From: Volvox africanus
Taxonomy: Eukaryota > Chlorophyta > Chlorophyceae > Chlamydomonadales > Volvocaceae
Length of the DNA: 64,000 nucleotides
Assembly: GCA_030268105.1 (NCBI GenBank)
Contig: BSDZ01000079.1
Location: forward strand, 558,001-622,000
Direction of reading: 5' to 3'
Part shown: in pieces, positions 59,757-64,000 of the stretch
How positions within the stretch are numbered: position 1 is the stretch's first letter
Layout of the letters: every line of letters begins with the position of its first letter
Program-made: the position numbers and the translations under genes
Notes under the pieces: model-generated
Seen by the model: only the letters and a program-made list of their open reading frames with translations
Told to the model about the DNA's origin: nothing
Databases searched by the model: none

Positions 59757-62700
59757 TCAGAGAGGTCCGTCCTTAGACTGTGCCCGCAGCCTAGCTTCAT
59801 CAAGCAGGGGTTTCATGTCAGGGGTGAAGTTACGTGCCGGTTCCCAGCTATTGTGCTCAGACGAATACCCAGACCACTTAACCAGGTACTCATGTACGTT
59901 ACGCTTACGCCTGCCTTTGCCAACACGTCGTGCACGGTAATCCAGGATACGTTCGACAGCATACAGGGTCTGCTTACCCAATAACCAGGTAGAGGGATTA
60001 GCTTCCGTAACAGGAGGGATGCTATCGTTAGCCTCAGGCAGAGTACCCCGATATGGACGTACGAGAGATACATGAAATGTGGGATGAATGCGTAGGTCAG
60101 ATGGGAGTTGTAACTCTACAGCCACCGACCCTACCATGCGTACGACAGGATAAGGCCCCACAAAGCGCGGTAATAACTTGCGAGACCCATCAGCCAGGGA
60201 ACGAAGGTTCTTCGTGCTCAACATAACCAGCTGGCCCTTAGTGAACGTGACGTCCTTTTTGGACTTGTTATAATAGTCCATAGCCCGTTGCTGTGCAGCT
60301 TCCAGGCAAGCTTTAGCGTCAGTTAGACGGGACACGAAAGACTTAGCAAACGTTTTTGCAGCTGGAACATTTACGTCCAACTCCCGCCAAACAGGCAAAG
60401 CAGGGTTAAAACCGTAATTCAGGAAAAACGGACTATTACCAACGGACCGGTTAGTAGCGTTATTAATGGCAAACTCAGCAGCGGTTAGGTAGGTATCCCA
60501 TGCAGTAGGGGTGCGTCCTGCAAAGTTACGGAGCATATCACCCAGGACACGGTTAACACGCTCTGTTTGCCCATCAGATTGGGGGTGGTAGGCGGTGGAC
60601 AGGTTCACCCGCATTCCTACCAGAGTCCCCAGGGCGCCCCAAAACTTACTTGCAAATTGAGTGCCGCGGTCAGATACCACGGACTTGGGGACCCCATGCA
60701 AACGTACCACATTGTCGAAAAATAGACGGGCCGTTTGCTCAGCTGTGCAGGATGATGTCGTGGGGGCCAGGTGGACCATCTTGGTGAAACGGTCGACCAG
60801 GACCAGCACGGCATCGTATCCTCCCTCAGTTTTGGGCAGCGCAACAATAAAGTCCATAGAGACGCTTTCCCACGGAGTGTCAGGAATAGGAAGAGGTTGG
60901 AGATGCCCATGTGCTTTACCAGACTGGGCCTTATTGCGCTGGCACAGGTCGCAACCGAGGACATAATTTTCGGTGTCCTTAGCCATGCGGGGCCACCAGA
61001 ATTGACGCCGCAAAAGCTCTAGTAACCGCGTGCAGCCAGGATGCCCAGCAAGAGGGCCGTCATGAAAACGTGAGAGAAGTTCACGACGTAATGAATCGTC
61101 GTTAGGTACGACAATCTGACGGTGGGATCCTTCCAATCGGATCCATAAGCCATGCTCCTGTACCAAGTGCCCCGTGTTGTTGTGAATTGTGAACCACGGG
61201 TCGGCTGCATAAGCCTGTTTCAAGCGCTTGGTAAAATCGGAGGGCACGAAGTTAGGTTTTGCCTGAGACCTACTCCATGTGCTTACCGCCAGAATGGCTG
61301 CATGCAGTGAGGGGTGCCTACTGAGAGCATCAGCTATGTTAAGTGAGCCGCTCAGGTACTCCCAATCAAAGTTAAACCGTGCCAGGTATTCCATCCAGCG
61401 GGCCTGGCGTCGGTTAAGGGAGGGCACACCTTGCAGAAACGTAAGGGGTTTGTGATCAGTCTTGAGGGCAAAAGGCCGGCCCTCAAGGTAACATCGCCAT
61501 TCCTTCAAGGCATGTAGGACCGCCAGAAATTCCTGTTCCCCAGTGGTATAACGGGTTTCAGCCCCCGAAAACTTCTTACTCGTATATGCAATGGGGCGTC
61601 CCTGCTGCAACAGAACTGCCCCCGTCCCATGTATAGATGCATCAGTTATGACCTCTACACGGAACGGCAATGAGTAGTCAGGGAAGTGCAGGATAATATC
61701 ATCAGAGATAGCACGCTTCAAAGCATCAAAAGCTTCTTGGCATGCGGGGGTCCAGGCCTCAAGTGAAGAGAAGGCTCCCTTACGTGTGAGGTTTGTTAGC
61801 GGTGCAGCAATGACTGAGTAGCGCTCTATGAACTTACGAAAGTAGTTGGTCAGGCCCAAAAACTTACGCAGTTCCTGAAGGTTGGAGGGCACTGGCCAAT
61901 CCCGAACAACAGCAGTTTTCCGGGGGTCCATCTGTATGCCACCCTGAGACACTATATGCCCCAGATACTCCACCTGTGGTTGTGCCCAGTGGCACTTAGA
62001 ACGCTTAGCATACAGCTGCTCACGCCGCAGAACCTCAAAGACCAGGCGGAGGTGTTGTATGTGCTCCTCACGGGTCTTTGAAAACACCAGGATATCGTCC
62101 AGATAACAGATGACGAATTTGTCGATGTATGGCCTGAAGATGCGGTCCATGACGGCTTGGAACGTTGCAGGGGCGTTCGTCAGTCCGAAACTAAGGACGG
62201 TATATTCAAAATGGCCAAACGGCGTACGGAAAGCCGTTTTAGGGATGTCAGATTCTGCTATACGAATCTGATTATACCCCTGCTGGAGGTCAATAGAGCT
62301 AAAGAATGCAGAATCTTTTAGCTTATCCAGCAGATCATCGACACGTGGGAGGGGGTAACGGTTCTTAACTGTTGCGGCATTTAACCCCCTATAGTCAATG
62401 CACATTCTCAGAGTCCCATCCTTCTTTCCCACAAACAGAATAGGGGCGGAGTATGGGGATGTGCTTGGCCGTATCATACCTTTTTTCAGCAGCTCAGTAA
62501 CCTGTCGTTTGACCTCGTCCAGCTCCAAGGGGCTTAGCCGATACATGGGGCGGGAAACGGGTACTGCACCAGGCACCAAAGGTATGGTGTGATCCACAGG
62601 CCGCATTGGAGGCTTACCAGGGACCTCCTGGAATATATCTGCATATTCCTGTAACAGGGCCTCAAGCTCAGGGTCAGTGGCATCAGCTGGGATAGAAGTT

Positions 62701-63827
62701 GCATTCAGGTACAACTTGGGCCGTACTAGTAAAGCATGGGCCCCCTTGCGAATCATGCGAACTGCTGCTTTTCTGCCAACAACTTCAGGTTCAGTGTGCT
62801 GACAGATAGCAGTGGTTGCATAATTAAAGCAAGGCGCAGGTGTCATCTGATCTGGTGGCTGTCCGGCAGTAGTAAAGGGTACCTTGCAGGCTAGATTCCC
62901 CTTGCGCAGGCGCAAAGATTTAGACTCATAGTCAAGGACAGCCCCATACTGTGCTAGCGTGGAAGAACCCAAGATATACGTGGCAGCGTCAGTTAGCTCA
63001 GGCAACACGTATGGGCGGACATTTAACCTTAAAGGACCTGCAGATAGACGAAGATTAACCTGCCCCAAGATAGCCTGCTTACCCCCATCAGCAAGGGTAA
63101 CTTCTGACCAGGAGCATGGGCTAGGTTTCAGGCCAAGCTGCGTAACCACTGATGCCGAAATGAAATCATCACTGGCTCCAGAGTCGGCTAGGGCGGTGAA
63201 CGTACGACCTGCCGTACTTACGGTGATCAGAGGTACGCCAGCACCTATCAGGGCAGCAGCTTTAGGCAAGCAGAGAACTGAAATACAGGGTTCAGTCTCA
63301 GGCAAGCCCTCCTGAACCGGTTTAGGAGCAGCAAACCAGACGTCAACAGAGTATGAGCTTCCAGGGAGTTGAACAACCTCACCTGCCATATCAAGGCTAT
63401 GGAAAAGAGCCGTCCCTGGATTAAACCTTAAGACCCGTTGCATTCCCGACAGAAAAGAAGGGTTGCGTCGGGACACATACTCAGGCAGCAAGATGCATGC
63501 TGAGGTATCAGGGTGTTGACGTTTGCATGCCCTAAAGAGAGCTAATTGCTTCTGTAGCTCGCAGAGTGAAGAGGGAGTGAACAAGATAGTATGCCCACCC
63601 AAGTTAGCGGAGGATAGGGGGCGACCTTGAGGCTCAAACAGATTACAAAAGCCATCAAAGCCGGCACGGATAGTTCGTGCATCAAAAGAAAAACGTCTCC
63701 CTATCACCTGCTCCACTTGGTTTAAAACAGAGGGCAAAAGAGCCCGTACTGCACGGCACTTTGCTACCATCTGGCCCACAACAAAGACCCCAGGTGGTGA
63801 TCCCTCTATACCAGCCTGGGCAAGTTC
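59757..63827 (-). CDS. Gypsy F pol polyprotein, chromovirus type
   Basis: An uninterrupted frame of 1340 codons from Met at 63779, and 16 codons more back to the boundary TAG. Landmarks by residue of the 1340: protease ALADSGASDDFISAS about 195 (DSGA active site), RT MCIDYRGLNAATVKNRYPLP about 460 and [15 protein letters not shown] about 560 (YLDD), RNase H TDASIHGTGAVLLQQG about 713, integrase zinc domain HDGPLAGHPGCTR about 910 with CDLCQRNK about 945, catalytic Asp in MDFIVALP about 974, Asp in DRGTQFASKFW about 1035, Glu in DGQTERVNR about 1073, chromodomain [19 protein letters not shown] about 1300. Chromodomains direct integration to chromatin in known chromoviruses. Everything needed for copying except gag start lies in one frame; translation probably starts by readthrough from gag. 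Confidence 0.96.
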   Translation of the reverse strand, partial: ELAQAGIEGSPPGVFVVGQMVAKCRAVRALLPSVLNQVEQVIGRRFSFDARTIRAGFDGFCNLFEPQGRPLSSANLGGHTILFTPSSLCELQKQLALFRACKRQHPDTSACILLPEYVSRRNPSFLSGMQRVLRFNPGTALFHSLDMAGEVVQLPGSSYSVDVWFAAPKPVQEGLPETEPCISVLCLPKAAALIGAGVPLITVSTAGRTFTALADSGASDDFISASVVTQLGLKPSPCSWSEVTLADGGKQAILGQVNLRLSAGPLRLNVRPYVLPELTDAATYILGSSTLAQYGAVLDYESKSLRLRKGNLACKVPFTTAGQPPDQMTPAPCFNYATTAICQHTEPEVVGRKAAVRMIRKGAHALLVRPKLYLNATSIPADATDPELEALLQEYADIFQEVPGKPPMRPVDHTIPLVPGAVPVSRPMYRLSPLELDEVKRQVTELLKKGMIRPSTSPYSAPILFVGKKDGTLRMCIDYRGLNAATVKNRYPLPRVDDLLDKLKDSAFFSSIDLQQGYNQIRIAESDIPKTAFRTPFGHFEYTVLSFGLTNAPATFQAVMDRIFRPYIDKFVICYLDDILVFSKTREEHIQHLRLVFEVLRREQLYAKRSKCHWAQPQVEYLGHIVSQGGIQMDPRKTAVVRDWPVPSNLQELRKFLGLTNYFRKFIERYSVIAAPLTNLTRKGAFSSLEAWTPACQEAFDALKRAISDDIILHFPDYSLPFRVEVITDASIHGTGAVLLQQGRPIAYTSKKFSGAETRYTTGEQEFLAVLHALKEWRCYLEGRPFALKTDHKPLTFLQGVPSLNRRQARWMEYLARFNFDWEYLSGSLNIADALSRHPSLHAAILAVSTWSRSQAKPNFVPSDFTKRLKQAYAADPWFTIHNNTGHLVQEHGLWIRLEGSHRQIVVPNDDSLRRELLSRFHDGPLAGHPGCTRLLELLRRQFWWPRMAKDTENYVLGCDLCQRNKAQSGKAHGHLQPLPIPDTPWESVSMDFIVALPKTEGGYDAVLVLVDRFTKMVHLAPTTSSCTAEQTARLFFDNVVRLHGVPKSVVSDRGTQFASKFWGALGTLVGMRVNLSTAYHPQSDGQTERVNRVLGDMLRNFAGRTPTAWDTYLTAAEFAINNATNRSVGNSPFFLNYGFNPALPVWRELDVNVPAAKTFAKSFVSRLTDAKACLEAAQQRAMDYYNKSKKDVTFTKGQLVMLSTKNLRSLADGSRKLLPRFVGPYPVVRMVGSVAVELQLPSDLRIHPTFHVSLVRPYRGTLPEANDSIPPVTEANPSTWLLGKQTLYAVERILDYRARRVGKGRRKRNVHEYLVKWSGYSSEHNSWEPARNFTPDMKPLLDEARLRAQSKDGPL

Positions 63828-63830
63828 CTA
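63828..63830 (-). promoter_or_regulatory. Gag-pol boundary UAG in gypsy F
   Basis: An in-frame TAG after GKDH is followed by GAACTTGCC and pol continues in the same frame without needing a new start. The same site in Gyp-A reads TAG GAAGTTGCC. Confidence 0.65.
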
Positions 63831-64000
63831 GTGGTCCTTACCCTTATTTTTCTCCGCCCCCAGCATTGGGCAGGAGTCAACCCTATGTTGGTCGGAACCG
63901 CAACGGAGGCACATCCCATGTTGTTTACGAAAATGGAACTCCCGTCTAGTACATTTGAATGTGGTTAAATATTCCGCTAGGTTCTGCTTGGGCCCCTTCT
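63831..64000 (-). CDS. Gypsy F gag C-terminus (partial)
   Basis: The visible end of gag reads LAEYLTTFKCTRREFHFRKQ, then the zinc knuckle CLRCGSDQHRVDSC (C-X2-C-X4-H-X4-C) and a Lys-rich tail to the TAG. The rest lies beyond the window edge. Confidence 0.85.

Larger units (their letters stand above)
59266..64000 (-). mobile_element. Gypsy element F (Gyp-F), intact pol, runs off window
   Basis: A minus-strand chromodomain gypsy element. The 3' LTR is at 59266-59687, then polypurine tract, complete pol and the end of gag at the right edge. The LTR inserts into gag of C; the base set CGCCG at 59261-59265 should recur beyond its unseen 5' LTR. It is the only element here with an uninterrupted pol frame, so it is probably the youngest and possibly active. 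Confidence 0.92.

Overview
The window looks like nuclear DNA of a chlamydomonadalean (volvocine-type) green alga. This is inferred from two intron-containing host genes (a bacterial-type UMP kinase with a long N-terminal extension typical of a plastid enzyme, and a peroxisomal/mitochondrial-type solute carrier) in a sea of chromodomain Ty3/gypsy and Ty1/copia retrotransposons. No bacterial operons, rRNA or CRISPR arrays are present, apart from one AT-rich bacterial-type fragment described below.

Layout. 1-7744 is gene-poor; its one clear object is a small copia derivative (3561-4722) whose two LTRs point in opposite directions but which carries a perfect 5-bp target duplication. 7745-9344 is the UMP kinase gene (2 exons) and 10349-12721 the carrier gene (4 exons). 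12722-17532 has no supported gene. 17533-18598 is a broken gag-like region with a zinc knuckle. From 18620 to the end the window is almost entirely nested LTR retrotransposons: an old LTR containing a complete 400-bp TRIM element (18739-19138); gypsy J, whose integrase is split by about 1.34 kb of AT-rich, Rickettsiales-like DNA (19952-21290); gypsy G, internally deleted and split by a second AT-rich insert (about 23554-23732); gypsy E, split by gypsy D (29856-36836, target duplication CTGTT); fragments H and I, which meet head to head near 39467; then a head-to-tail array of gypsy elements A, B and C sharing LTRs (39755-59265), A being split by a copia element (43489-47802, target duplication ATGAC); and finally gypsy F, an intact pol ORF running off the right edge.

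Two gypsy families are visible: Gyp-A (815-bp LTRs with TGTTGTA/TACAACA ends; elements A, B, C, D, E, H, I) and Gyp-F (410-422-bp LTRs; F and G). Both keep an in-frame UAG at the same gag-pol boundary, suggesting translational readthrough. The Gyp-A copies share several disabling lesions, so they multiplied either in trans or by recombination. The order of nesting can be read from target duplications: G entered J, D entered E, copia entered A, F entered C and the TRIM entered an old LTR.

The strongest leads are the Rickettsiales-like DNA inside a nuclear retrotransposon, the TRIM, the inverted-LTR copia insertion and the conserved gag-UAG-pol junction. Family assignments were made by eye from translated sequence, without database searches.
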